A stretch of 64,000 bases of DNA from Sandaracinobacteroides saxicola (GTDB lineage Bacteria > Pseudomonadota > Alphaproteobacteria > Sphingomonadales > Sphingomonadaceae), in contig NZ_CP059851.1 in the NCBI RefSeq assembly GCF_014117445.1, positions 1,426,001 through 1,490,000 of the forward strand, written 5' to 3'. The notes under the pieces are model-generated. The model had not been told where the DNA came from and made no database searches. It saw only the letters and a list, made by a program, of their open reading frames with translations. Below, in pieces: positions 17,317 through 26,585 of the stretch. Both the position numbers and the translations under genes were made by a program. Numbering within the stretch: position 1 is the first letter of the stretch; every line of letters starts with the position of its first letter.

Positions 17317-18555
17317 ATGACTTCTCCGATGGCGTTGGCCGGTCTTCGCGTGCTCGATCTGTCCCGTGTGCTGGCCGGGCCCTGGTGCGGGCAGATCTTG
17401 GGCGACCTGGGCGCCGATGTGGTGAAGGTGGAGCGGCCGGGGAAGGGCGATGACACCCGCAGCTGGGGACCGCCCTGGGCGACCGCGGCGGACGGCAGCC
17501 GGGGGGACGCGACCTATTATCTGTCGGCGAACCGCAACAAGCGCTCGATCGCGGTCGACCTGCACAGCAGCGGGGGCCAGGCGGTGGTGCAGCGGCTGAT
17601 CGACTGGGCCGATGTGGTCATCGAGAATTACAAGAGCGGCGACCTGGCGCGCTTCGGGCTGGACGAGGAGACGCAGCTGGCGCGGCGGCCTTCGCTGCTG
17701 TGGTGCAGCATCACCGGGTTCGGGCATGACAGCCCGAATGCGGCGCGGGCGGGATATGACTTCATGATCCAGGCGGAATCCGGCCACATGTCGATCACCG
17801 GGGAGGCCGGTGGCCGACCGCTGCGCGCCGGGGTGGCGGTGGCGGACCTGACGACGGGCATGTATGCCGCGACCGCGGTGCTGGCGGCGCTGCGGCATCG
17901 CGACGCGACCGGCGGGCGGGAGGCGGGCGAGGGGCAGCATATCGACATGGCGCTGTTCGACGTGGCCGTGGGCTGGCTGGCGAACCAGGGCAGCAGCTGG
18001 CTGAGCGGCGGGGTGCTGCCGCGCGGGATGGGGAACCAGCACCCCTCCATCGTGCCCTATCAGGATTTCGCGACCGCGACCGACCCGATCGCGCTGGCGG
18101 TGGGGAATGACCATCAGTTCGGCATTTTCGCGCGGCTGGCGGGAAAAGCCGAATGGGCGGAGGATGCGCGCTTTGCCACCAGTGCGGCGCGGGCGGCGAA
18201 CCGGGCGGTGCTGGTGCCGCTGGTGGAGGCGGTGATGGTGACGCGCCCGGCGGCGGAGTGGCTGGCGATGCTGGCGAAGGCGGGGGTGCCGGCGGGGCCG
18301 ATCAACACGATCGCGCAGGCGCTGGACAGCGCGCAGGCGGCGCACCGGGGGCTGGTGGTGGAACAGCCGCATGCCACGCTGGGGACGGTCAGGACCATCG
18401 CGCAGCCGGTGGCGATGACGCGGACGCCGCCCGCCTATCGCCTGCCGCCGCCGCGGGTGGGGGAGCATGGCGCCGAGCTGCTGGCCGAGCTGGGCTATGC
18501 CGAGGAGGAGGTGGCGGCATTGCTGGCGGAGGGTGCCGTTGCACGCGCTGCCTGA
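17317..18555 (+). CDS. Family III CoA-transferase (CaiB/BaiF type)
   Basis: A 412-residue enzyme transferring CoA between carboxylic acids. The N-terminus LAGLRVLDLSRVLAGPWCGQ and then LGDLGADVVKVERPGKGDDTR are classic for this family. ANRNKRSIAVDLHSSGG and VVIENYKSGDLARFGLD follow, and the aspartate/motif region AGYDFMIQAESGHMSITGE is present. The acid substrate cannot be read from the sequence; glutarate- or formyl-type acceptors are both possible. The 3' end overlaps the exporter gene start by about 23 bases. It heads a tightly packed run of four genes. Confidence 0.9.
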   Translation: MTSPMALAGLRVLDLSRVLAGPWCGQILGDLGADVVKVERPGKGDDTRSWGPPWATAADGSRGDATYYLSANRNKRSIAVDLHSSGGQAVVQRLIDWADVVIENYKSGDLARFGLDEETQLARRPSLLWCSITGFGHDSPNAARAGYDFMIQAESGHMSITGEAGGRPLRAGVAVADLTTGMYAATAVLAALRHRDATGGREAGEGQHIDMALFDVAVGWLANQGSSWLSGGVLPRGMGNQHPSIVPYQDFATATDPIALAVGNDHQFGIFARLAGKAEWAEDARFATSAARAANRAVLVPLVEAVMVTRPAAEWLAMLAKAGVPAGPINTIAQALDSAQAAHRGLVVEQPHATLGTVRTIAQPVAMTRTPPAYRLPPPRVGEHGAELLAELGYAEEEVAALLAEGAVARAA

Positions 18556-20101
18556 ACTGACACCGGGGCAGCGCCGGCTGTCCTTGTTCGCGGTAATGGT
18601 GGTGCTGTTCCTGTCGGCGCTGGACCAGACCATCGTGGCGACCGCGATGCCGCGCATCATCGCCGACTTGCAGGGGCTGGAACGCTATGCCTGGGTGGGC
18701 ACGGCCTATCTGCTGACCGGCACGGTGACGGTGCCGATCTATGGCAAGCTGGGCGATCTATACGGCCGGCGGCCGATCATCGTGCTGGGTGTGCTGATCT
18801 TCCTGGCGGGGTCGATGCTGTGCGGGCTGGCGGGGGAGTTCGGGCCGTTGCCGGTGATCGGCGATGGCATGAACCAGCTGATCCTGTTCCGCGCCATCCA
18901 GGGCATCGGGGCCGGGGCGCTGGCGACCGGGGCGTTCGCGACCGTCGCCGACCTGTTCCCGCCGGCGGAGCGGGGCAAATATGCCGGGCTGTTCGGGGCG
19001 CTGTTCGGGCTGGCGAGCGTGGCGGGGCCGTTGCTGGGGGGCTGGCTGACCGACAATGCCACGGTGGTGCTGTTCGGCCATGTGGTGGCGGGGTGGCGCT
19101 GGGTCTTCTATGTCAACCTGCCGCTGGGCGTGGTGGCGCTGTTCGTGCTGATGACAAAGTTGCCGAACCGGCCGGGCAATGATCCGGGGCGCATCGACTG
19201 GGCGGGGGCGGGGATGCTGCTGGCGACGTTCGTGCCGCTGCTGCTGGCGCTCTCGATCGGCGGGCATGTGCGGCCCTGGGGGTCGCCGGAGGTGGTGGGG
19301 CTGTTCCTGGCGGCGCTGCTGGGGCTGGGACTGTTGCTGTGGGTGGAGCAGCGGGCGGACAATCCGGTCGTGCCGCTGGCGCTGTTCGGCGATCCGGTGT
19401 TCACGCGCGCCAATCTGGCGCTGTTCCTGATGGCGATGGCGTTCATGGGCATCGCCATGTTCTTTCCGCTCTATGCGCAGCTGGTGTGGGGGCTGAGTGC
19501 GACCGCGGCGGGCAGCGCGCTGCTGCCGCTGATGGGCGGGCTGTTGTTTTCCAGCATCGTCTGCGGCCGGCTGGCGTCGCGGACGCGGCAGTACAAGCCG
19601 CTGCTGGTCGGCGGCGGGGTGGTGCTGTTGATCGGCATCTTCTTCCTGGCGCAGATCGGGCCGGAGACGGGGAAATGGGACAGCATCTGGCGGATGGTGC
19701 TGGTGGGGCTGGGGCTGGGGCCGGGGCAGGGCCTTTATAACCTGGCGGTGCAGAACAGCGTGCTACGCGAGCGGATCGGCGTGGCGACGGCCAGCGGGCA
19801 ATTCTTTCGGCAGATCGGTTCGACCATCGGTGTGGCGGTGTTTGGCGCGCTGCTGGTGAACGGCCTGGCACGGGAGCTGCCGCTGCGGGCGCCGTTGCTG
19901 GGGGGCGTGCCCGACCTGGGGCAGGCGCAGGCGCTGGCGATGCATCCGGAGCGGCTGGACGCGGCGACGCGCGTGGGCGTGATCGGGGCGTTCGATGTCG
20001 CGGTGACTCACCTGTTCTGGGTGGCGCTGGGGCTCGCCGCGGTGGCGTTCGTAGTGACGCTGACCATCCCGGCGCGGACGCTGCGGGGGCGGGATGACTG
20101 A
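18533..20101 (+). CDS. MFS transporter, DHA2 (EmrB/QacA) type
   Basis: A polytopic inner-membrane drug/proton antiporter-like protein of about 522 residues with roughly 14 hydrophobic segments. [22 protein letters not shown] in helix 1 is the DHA2-specific motif, and [15 protein letters not shown] is the MFS loop 2-3 motif. The long cytoplasmic C-terminus is short of further motifs. A GTG at 18533 ([15 protein letters not shown]) is the best start, since codons further upstream are antiparallel-like arginine/tryptophan sequence from the CoA-transferase frame. This start is the weakest point of the call. The stop overlaps the next gene by eight bases. Confidence 0.88.
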   Translation: MPLHALPELTPGQRRLSLFAVMVVLFLSALDQTIVATAMPRIIADLQGLERYAWVGTAYLLTGTVTVPIYGKLGDLYGRRPIIVLGVLIFLAGSMLCGLAGEFGPLPVIGDGMNQLILFRAIQGIGAGALATGAFATVADLFPPAERGKYAGLFGALFGLASVAGPLLGGWLTDNATVVLFGHVVAGWRWVFYVNLPLGVVALFVLMTKLPNRPGNDPGRIDWAGAGMLLATFVPLLLALSIGGHVRPWGSPEVVGLFLAALLGLGLLLWVEQRADNPVVPLALFGDPVFTRANLALFLMAMAFMGIAMFFPLYAQLVWGLSATAAGSALLPLMGGLLFSSIVCGRLASRTRQYKPLLVGGGVVLLIGIFFLAQIGPETGKWDSIWRMVLVGLGLGPGQGLYNLAVQNSVLRERIGVATASGQFFRQIGSTIGVAVFGALLVNGLARELPLRAPLLGGVPDLGQAQALAMHPERLDAATRVGVIGAFDVAVTHLFWVALGLAAVAFVVTLTIPARTLRGRDD

Positions 20102-21047
20102 GCCGCGCTTTCACCTGCCGGCAGACGCGTGGGTGGGGACGGTGGCGGCGGCCGACGGCTGGCCGCTGCGGGTGATGCTGGCGACGGCCGAAGCTCCCCG
20201 GGGGGTGCTGCTGTTCCTGAACGGGCGGGCGGATTTCCTGGAGAAATGGGCGGAGGTCTATCCGGACTTTCTGGCGGCCGGGTGGAGCGTGCTGAGCCTC
20301 GACTGGCGCGGGCAGGGGCGGAGCGGCCGGCTGAGCGGCAATGGCGCCGGCCAGATCGACGATTTCGCCACGTTCGTGAGCGATCTGGACATGGTGGCGC
20401 GCTGGGCGCGGGCGCGGCCGGGGCTGGCGGCGCTGCCCTGGGTGGCGGCGGCGCACAGCATGGGCGGGCACATCCTGTTGCGCTGGCTGGCCGGCGGCGG
20501 CGGAGCGATGCTGCACCGCGCGGTGTTGCTGGCACCGATGTGCGGGTTGGTGACGCCGCGCTGGATGCAGGCGCTGGCGGGGATCGCGGCGGCGTGGCGG
20601 CGGGCCCGGGGGCAGGGCGAGGGCTTTGCCTGGGGGCAGGTCGCCTATGGCGGACGGCAGCAGGGCGCGGCGCGGCGGCTGCTGCTGACGTCCGACGCGC
20701 GGCGTTTTGCCGACGAGCATGACTGGCTGGCGCGGGATCCGGCGCTGGCGCTGGGGGGCGTGAGCTGGAACTGGCTGCATGCGGCGCAGGCGAGTTTTGC
20801 CGTGCTGGCGCGCGCGGACCTGACGGCGGTACGGTTGCCGCTGCTGATGCTGCTGGCGGAGCGCGAGGCGCTGGTGAGCAATGCGGCGGCGCGGGCGGTG
20901 GCGTCGCGGCTCGCGCATTGCCGCTTGCGGATGATATCCGGCGCGGCGCATGAGTTGCTGCGCGAGGCGGAGCCGATGCGCGGGGAGGCGTTGCGCACGC
21001 TTCTGGATTTTGTGGATGTGGCGGCGCGAGTGGAGGAACGGGCATGA
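20094..21047 (+). CDS. Alpha/beta hydrolase (lysophospholipase-like)
   Basis: A 317-residue serine hydrolase of the monoacylglycerol lipase/lysophospholipase group. The oxyanion strand is GVLLFLNGRADFLEKW, followed by SLDWRGQGRSGR. The nucleophile elbow is AHSMGGH, with A in place of the first glycine. The late region LLMLLAEREALVSNAAAR and ISGAAHELLRE would hold the acid and the catalytic histidine. There is no signal peptide. The start overlaps the exporter stop and its own stop overlaps the next ATG by four bases, so it is translationally coupled on both sides. Confidence 0.87.
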   Translation: MTEPRFHLPADAWVGTVAAADGWPLRVMLATAEAPRGVLLFLNGRADFLEKWAEVYPDFLAAGWSVLSLDWRGQGRSGRLSGNGAGQIDDFATFVSDLDMVARWARARPGLAALPWVAAAHSMGGHILLRWLAGGGGAMLHRAVLLAPMCGLVTPRWMQALAGIAAAWRRARGQGEGFAWGQVAYGGRQQGAARRLLLTSDARRFADEHDWLARDPALALGGVSWNWLHAAQASFAVLARADLTAVRLPLLMLLAEREALVSNAAARAVASRLAHCRLRMISGAAHELLREAEPMRGEALRTLLDFVDVAARVEERA

Positions 21048-22210
21048 GCGGGTTCGACATCGCCATCGTGGGCGCGGGGATCGGCGGCGCCAGCCTGGCC
21101 TGGGCGTTGCTGCGGCGTGCGCCGGGAACGCGCGTGCTGCTGCTGGAGGCGGAGGAGGCGCCGGGCTATCACACCACCGGACGCAGCGCGGCCTTTTACG
21201 CCGAAACCTATGGCGGGCCGACGGTGCAGCCGCTGACCAGTGCGTCGAAGGCGTTCTTCATGAATCCGCCGGCGGGGTTCTGCGACACGGCGCTGGTGGC
21301 ACCGCGTGGTGCGATGCATATCTGCAACACGGGTTCACTGGTGAAGATCGAGGGGATTGACGATCCGCCGGGCATGGCGCCGGTGCAGGGACCGGCGGCG
21401 TTGGAGGCGCTGGAGGCGGAGTTCGTGGCCGGCGGCGTCGCCTATCAGCGGCTGGGGCCGGCAGGGGTGAAGGCGAAGCTGCCCTGGCTACGCGAGAGCT
21501 GGGCGACCATGGCGCTGTGGGAGCCGGGCTGCGCCGACATAGATGTGGCGGCGCTGCACCAGAGCTATCTGCGCGGAGCGAAGGCCGCGGGCATGGTGAT
21601 GGCGACGCGGGCACGGCTGGAGGGCCTGGTGCGGCGGGACGGGGTATGGCGGCTGGCGACGACGGCGGGCGGTTTCGAGGCGGCGGTGGTGGTGAACGCG
21701 GCCGGGGCCTGGGCGGACGACGTCGCGGCGATGGCGGATGCGGTGACGGTGGGCATCGCGCCGCTGCGGCGGACGATCGTGGTGGCGGAAGTGGAGCCGG
21801 CGGCACCGGCGGACATGCCGGTGGTAATGGATGCCGGCGGCGCGCTTTATTTCAAGCCGGACGGCGGCAAGCTGTGGATCAGCCCGCACGACGAAAGCCC
21901 CGATGTGGCGCATGACGTGCAGCCCGACGAGATCGACATGGGGATCGCCATCGACCGGTTCGAGCAGCTGTGCGACTGGCCGGTGAAGCGGATCAGCGCG
22001 CGCTGGGCGGGGTTGCGCTGTTTCGCGGGCGACCGGCTGCCGGTGATCGGCTTCGACGCCCGGGCGGAGGGGTTCTTCTGGTGCGCCGGGCAGGGCGGCT
22101 GGGGCATCCAGACGGCGCCGGCGGCGGCCGACCTGGGCGCGGCGCTGCTGCTGGGCGAAACGCCGGACCTGGATGCCGGACCTTATGCGGCGCAGCGCTT
22201 TGCACTTTGA
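21044..22210 (+). CDS. FAD-dependent amino acid dehydrogenase, DauA (D-arginine dehydrogenase) type
   Basis: A 388-residue DAO-family flavoenzyme. The Rossmann start FDIAIVGAGIGGASLAW is followed by GYHTTGRSAAFYAETYG, SKAFFMNPPAGFC, GCADIDVAALHQSYLRGA and VVNAAGAWADD. The C-terminus has GLRCFAGDRLPVIGFD and GFFWCAGQGGWGIQT. These blocks line up, by memory, with the D-arginine dehydrogenase DauA of Pseudomonas, so oxidation of a D- or basic amino acid to the imino acid is likely. The exact substrate is inferred. The ATG overlaps the preceding stop by four bases. Confidence 0.87.
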   Translation: MSGFDIAIVGAGIGGASLAWALLRRAPGTRVLLLEAEEAPGYHTTGRSAAFYAETYGGPTVQPLTSASKAFFMNPPAGFCDTALVAPRGAMHICNTGSLVKIEGIDDPPGMAPVQGPAALEALEAEFVAGGVAYQRLGPAGVKAKLPWLRESWATMALWEPGCADIDVAALHQSYLRGAKAAGMVMATRARLEGLVRRDGVWRLATTAGGFEAAVVVNAAGAWADDVAAMADAVTVGIAPLRRTIVVAEVEPAAPADMPVVMDAGGALYFKPDGGKLWISPHDESPDVAHDVQPDEIDMGIAIDRFEQLCDWPVKRISARWAGLRCFAGDRLPVIGFDARAEGFFWCAGQGGWGIQTAPAAADLGAALLLGETPDLDAGPYAAQRFAL

Positions 22211-22273
22211 CGAAGGCAGGGATAGTCTGCCATGGAACGGGGCGCAGGCGGGGCTTCGCCAAGGGAAGAACAG

Positions 22274-22999
22274 ATGGTGACAATGGGACGAGCGATGATG
22301 CTGGGTGCCGGGCTGCTGGCGGTGGCGGCGTGCGATTCCGCCAAGCCGGATGCGGCGGAAGCGAAGGGCAAGGCGGCGGCGACGCGGGACTGGACCACGA
22401 TGATCGTGGCGACGCCGGAGGGCGGCGTGCGCATGGGCAATCCGGACGCCAAGGTGAAGCTGGTGGAATATGCCAGTTTCACCTGCACGCATTGCCGTGA
22501 CTTCCATCTGGAGGCGAGCGCCAAGCTGAAGGACGGCCTGGTGAAGGCCGGGCGCGTCAGTTACGAATATCGGCCGTTCATGCTGAACGGCGTGGACATC
22601 GTGGTGGCGCAGATCGCCAAGTGCCAGCCGGCGAACCAGTTCTTCGTGTGGGCGGATCAGCTGTATCGCAATCATGATGCCTGGGTGCTGCCGTTCACCA
22701 GGATCGATCCGGCGACGATCGCGCGGGTGCAGGCGCTGCCGCAGGCGCAGCAGCTGTCGGCCTATGCCGCGGCGGGGCAGTTCGATGCCTGGGCGAAGGT
22801 ACGCGGCGTGACGAAGGCGAAGTTTGACCAGTGCCTGGCCGACCAGGGCGCGTTCCAGCGCCTGCAGGCGGCGGCGCAGGCGGGGCAGGAACAGTTCAAC
22901 ATCTCGGCGACGCCGACCTTCATCATCAACGGCACGCGCGCCGACGGGGTGTTCAACTGGGCGACGCTGGAACCCAAGATCATGGAAGCCCTGAAATAG
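22274..22999 (+). CDS. DsbA-family thioredoxin-fold lipoprotein
   Basis: A 241-residue periplasmic thiol-disulfide protein. A signal ending LLAVAAC-DSA looks like a lipobox, so it is probably membrane-anchored. The thioredoxin fold begins at VKLVEYASFTCTHCRDFH, with the CTHC redox motif, and closes with the cis-proline strand ISATPTFIINGTRADG. DsbA-like proteins of this type oxidise or isomerise disulfides in exported proteins. The ATG at 22274 is preceded by AAGGGAAGA; the open frame runs 14 codons further. The TAG stop directly abuts the GTG of smc, a gene order known from other alphaproteobacteria. Confidence 0.9.
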   Translation: MVTMGRAMMLGAGLLAVAACDSAKPDAAEAKGKAAATRDWTTMIVATPEGGVRMGNPDAKVKLVEYASFTCTHCRDFHLEASAKLKDGLVKAGRVSYEYRPFMLNGVDIVVAQIAKCQPANQFFVWADQLYRNHDAWVLPFTRIDPATIARVQALPQAQQLSAYAAAGQFDAWAKVRGVTKAKFDQCLADQGAFQRLQAAAQAGQEQFNISATPTFIINGTRADGVFNWATLEPKIMEALK

Positions 23000-25900
23000 G
23001 TGCGCTTTGACCGGCTGCGGCTGAGCGGGTTCAAGAGCTTCGTCGAGCCGACCGAGCTGTTGATCCGCGACGGGCTGACCGGGGTGGTGGGGCCGAACGG
23101 CTGCGGCAAGTCCAACCTGCTGGAGGCGCTGCGCTGGGTGATGGGCGAAAGCTCGCCCAAATCCATGCGCGGCGGCGGCATGGACGATGTGATCTTCGCT
23201 GGCACGGCGCGGCGGCCGGCGCGCGATTTCGCCGATGTGACGCTGACCATCGACAACCGCAGCCGCAGGGCCGCGGCCCAGTTCAACGCCGACGATGTGC
23301 TGGAGGTGAGCCGGCGGATCGAGCGGGAGATGGGCAGCGCCTATCGCATCAACGGGCGGGAGGCGCGGGCGAAGGCCGTGCAGCTGTTGTTCGCCGACGC
23401 GGCGACGGGGGCGCACTCGCCGGCGCTGGTGAGCCAGGGGCGGGTGGCGGCGATCATCGCGGCAAAGCCGGTGGAGCGGCGGGCGCTGCTGGAGGAGGCG
23501 GCGGGCATTTCCGGCCTGCATGTGCGGCGGCGGGAGGCGGAGATCCGCCTGCGCGCGGCCGAGGCCAACCTGGCGCGGCTGGCCGATGTGATGGCGGCAA
23601 GCGAGGCGCAGGCGGCGAGCCTGCGGCGGCAGGCACGGGCGGCGGCGAAATATCGCGAGCTGAGCGAGGCCATTCGCGCGGCGGAGGCCCGCTTGCTGCA
23701 CGCGCGCTGGGCGGCGGCGCAGGAGGAGGTGCGGGCGGCGGAGGCGGCGCAGGATGCGGCGGAGGCAACGCTGAACGAGCTGACGCGCGCGGCGGCACGC
23801 TTGAGCGCGGAGCAGGCCAATGCGGCGGCGGCGATGCCCGGGCTGCGGGCTGTGGAGGCGGAGCGGGCGGCGGCGGTGCAGCGGTTGACGACGGCGCGGG
23901 CCACCCTGCTGGCGGAACGCGCGGCGGCGGTGCAGCGGCTGGCCGACCTGGATGCGGCGCTGGCGGCGGCGCAGGCGGAGACCGAGCGGGAGCGCGGGCG
24001 GGCGGCGGATTCGGCGGCGACGCAGGCGCGGCTGGCGGGTGAGCGGGAGATGGCGGAGCGAGCGGCGGCGGAGGCCGAGGCGGCACGCGGGCCGGGGATG
24101 GCGGCGGCGGAAGCGGCGGCGGTGGCGAGCACCGAGGCCGAGCGCGGGCTGGCGAGCGCGGTGGAGGCGCATGCCGCGCTGCTGGCGGAGGCACGCAGCG
24201 CGCGCGCCGGGGCCGAGGCGGCGAAGGGTCGGGCGGAGCGTGTGGGTGCCGAGTTGGCCCGGCTGACGCGGGAACGGGACGCGGCGCTGGCGAGCCGGGC
24301 GGCGCAGGAGTCGGTGGCGGCGATCGCGGCGGCGGAGGCCGAGGTGGAGCGGCTGGCCGGGGTGGCGGCCGAGGCGGCCGAGGCGATCGCGGCGGCGGAG
24401 GCGGAACGGCGGGCGGCGGCGGGGGCGCGGGAGACGGTGGAGCGGGCGCTGACCGCGGCGCGCAGCGAGCTGGCCGGGCTGAGCGCGGAGCTGGCGGCGC
24501 TGGAGCGGCTGGCGGCGGGCGCGGCGGGGAAGGTGAAGGGCCGGGTGGCGCTGTCGGTGGCGGCGGGGTTCGAGGCGGCGCTGGCGGCGTCGCTGGGCGA
24601 GGATGTCAATGCCGAGGTCGGCGCGGGTGCGGCGGGCGAGAAGCCGGTGCGGCGCTGGCTGGGGGCGGCGGGAGAGGGCGATCCCGCCTTGCCGGCCGGC
24701 GTGCGGGCGCTGGCGGCGATGGTCGAGGCGCCGGTGGAACTGGCGCGGCGGTTGCGGCAGGTGGGGGTGGTGGACGGGGTGCCGGAGGCGGCATTGCTCG
24801 CGGGCCTGCTGCCGGGGCAGCGGCTGGTGAACCGCGAGGGGGCGCTGTGGCGCTGGGACGGCTTCTTCGCGCCACCGGGGGGTGCCCAGGGTGCGGTCGC
24901 GGAATCGTTGCGGCAGGCGAACCGGCTGGCGGAGCTGAAGGCGGCGGTGGCGCCGGCGAAGGCGCGGGTGGCGGAGGTGGAGGCCGAGCTGGCGGTGCAG
25001 AAGGGCGCCGAAAGCGCGGCGGCATCGGCGGAGGCGAAGGGCCGCGCGGCGCGGGCGGAAGCCGAGCGCGGGCGGGAGCAGATCGCCGGGCGGCTGGCGG
25101 GGCTGCGGGCGGCGGCGGCGCAGGCGGCGGCGCGCGTGGAGGCGATGAGCGCCAGCATCGCGCGGCTGGGCGCCGAGGGCGAGGCGGCGCGGGCGGAAGC
25201 GGTGGCGGCGGGGGCGGCGCTGGCGGACCTGCCCGATGCCAGCGCGGCGGCGGGCGCGGTGGCGGAGGCCCGCGGGCGGGCGGAACGGGCGCGGGCGGCG
25301 CTGGCGGCGGCGCGGGCGGAGGCGGCGGGGGTGGAGCGCAGCCTGGCGGAGGCGCGCGCCAGGATGGCCAGCCTGGGGCGCGAGATCACCGAGTGGCAGG
25401 GACGTGATGCGGCGGCGGCGGGGGCGCTGGAGGCGTTGCGGCGGCGGGTGGCGGGCCTGGGCGAGGAGCGGGCGCGGCTGGTGAGCGAGCCGGCGGCGAT
25501 GGGCGCGCGGCTGGGGCTGCTGGAACAGGAGCTGGGCGCGGCGGAGGAAGCGCGCGGGCAGGCGGGCGACGCGGTGCTGGCGGCGGAGCTGTCGCTGGCG
25601 GAGGTGGACCGGGCGGCGCGGGCGGCGAATGGCGCGGTGGCGGATGCGCGGGAGGCGCGGGCGACGATGGCGGCGCGGGTGGCGCATGCGCGGGAAGGCA
25701 TCCAGGCGCTGCATGCGCAGGTGGTGGCGACGTTCGGGATCGCGCCGCGGGCGCTGCCCGAGGCGCTGGGGTTCGCGCGGGAGACGGTCGAGGTGGAAGG
25801 GCTGGCGGCGCGGCTGGACGGGATGGTGGCGGAGCGGGAGCGGCTGGGGGCGGTCAACCTGCTGGCCGACAAGGAGCTGGGGGAGATCGAGGCCGGGCTG

Positions 25901-26470
25901 GCGGTCCAGAAGCAGGAGAGCGGCGAGCTGGAGACGGCGATCGCGCGGTTGCGCGGCAGCATCGGCAATCTGAACCGCGAGGGGCGGGTGCGGTTGCTGG
26001 AGGCGTTTCGGGCGGTGGACGGCCATTTCCGTGACCTGTTCGTGACGCTGTTCGGCGGCGGGGCGGCGGAGCTGCGCCTGAGCGAATCGGACGATGTGCT
26101 GGAGGCGGGGCTGGAGATCATGGCGCAGCCGCCGGGGAAGAAGTTGCAGTCTCTGACCCTGCTGTCGGGTGGGGAGCAGGCGTTGACGGCATGCGCGCTG
26201 ATCTTCGCTCTGTTCCTGACCAACCCGGCGCCGATCTGCGTGCTGGACGAGGTGGATGCGCCGCTGGACGATGCCAATGTGGAACGCTTCTGCAACCTGC
26301 TGGACCATATGGCGGGGCTGACGGAGACGCGGTTCCTGATCGTGACGCATAATGCCGTGACGATGAGCCGGATGCACCGGCTGTTCGGGGTGACGATGGC
26401 GGAGGCGGGGGTGAGCCAGCTGGTGAGCGTGGAATTGCGGGAGGCGGAGCGTCTGGTGCAGCGGACATAG
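23000..26470 (+). CDS. smc: Chromosome segregation protein SMC
   Basis: ATP-driven condensin core that organises and segregates the chromosome. It has 1156 residues in the usual order: Walker A GPNGCGKSN (residues 31-39), N-terminal coiled coil rich in alanine/glutamate/arginine (about 170-500), a hinge around 505-660, a return coiled coil, then the ABC signature LLSGGEQALTACA (about 1053) and Walker B CVLDEVDAPLDDAN (about 1080), with VTHN further on. The start is GTG with no spacing from the upstream stop. The coiled coils are extremely alanine-rich, reflecting the high GC. Partners ScpA and ScpB are not in the window. Confidence 0.97.
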   Translation: MRFDRLRLSGFKSFVEPTELLIRDGLTGVVGPNGCGKSNLLEALRWVMGESSPKSMRGGGMDDVIFAGTARRPARDFADVTLTIDNRSRRAAAQFNADDVLEVSRRIEREMGSAYRINGREARAKAVQLLFADAATGAHSPALVSQGRVAAIIAAKPVERRALLEEAAGISGLHVRRREAEIRLRAAEANLARLADVMAASEAQAASLRRQARAAAKYRELSEAIRAAEARLLHARWAAAQEEVRAAEAAQDAAEATLNELTRAAARLSAEQANAAAAMPGLRAVEAERAAAVQRLTTARATLLAERAAAVQRLADLDAALAAAQAETERERGRAADSAATQARLAGEREMAERAAAEAEAARGPGMAAAEAAAVASTEAERGLASAVEAHAALLAEARSARAGAEAAKGRAERVGAELARLTRERDAALASRAAQESVAAIAAAEAEVERLAGVAAEAAEAIAAAEAERRAAAGARETVERALTAARSELAGLSAELAALERLAAGAAGKVKGRVALSVAAGFEAALAASLGEDVNAEVGAGAAGEKPVRRWLGAAGEGDPALPAGVRALAAMVEAPVELARRLRQVGVVDGVPEAALLAGLLPGQRLVNREGALWRWDGFFAPPGGAQGAVAESLRQANRLAELKAAVAPAKARVAEVEAELAVQKGAESAAASAEAKGRAARAEAERGREQIAGRLAGLRAAAAQAAARVEAMSASIARLGAEGEAARAEAVAAGAALADLPDASAAAGAVAEARGRAERARAALAAARAEAAGVERSLAEARARMASLGREITEWQGRDAAAAGALEALRRRVAGLGEERARLVSEPAAMGARLGLLEQELGAAEEARGQAGDAVLAAELSLAEVDRAARAANGAVADAREARATMAARVAHAREGIQALHAQVVATFGIAPRALPEALGFARETVEVEGLAARLDGMVAERERLGAVNLLADKELGEIEAGLAVQKQESGELETAIARLRGSIGNLNREGRVRLLEAFRAVDGHFRDLFVTLFGGGAAELRLSESDDVLEAGLEIMAQPPGKKLQSLTLLSGGEQALTACALIFALFLTNPAPICVLDEVDAPLDDANVERFCNLLDHMAGLTETRFLIVTHNAVTMSRMHRLFGVTMAEAGVSQLVSVELREAERLVQRT

Positions 26471-26585
26471 CGCCCCTGAAATGCGTCGCCACCGGGCACG
26501 GCCATTGACGATAGTTGCTTGTCATCGCGGCAAGGGGATTTAAGCTTCGCCGGGCGCGGGTGTTTCGCGCCGGGAGCCGGTTCGG

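Noticed and set aside
21488-26377. A 1629-codon open frame on the minus strand opposite dauA-like, dsbA-like and smc genes
   Set aside because: Arginine/proline/histidine-rich translation with no domains, antisense to smc whose motifs are complete. It is an artefact of very high GC in the third codon position.
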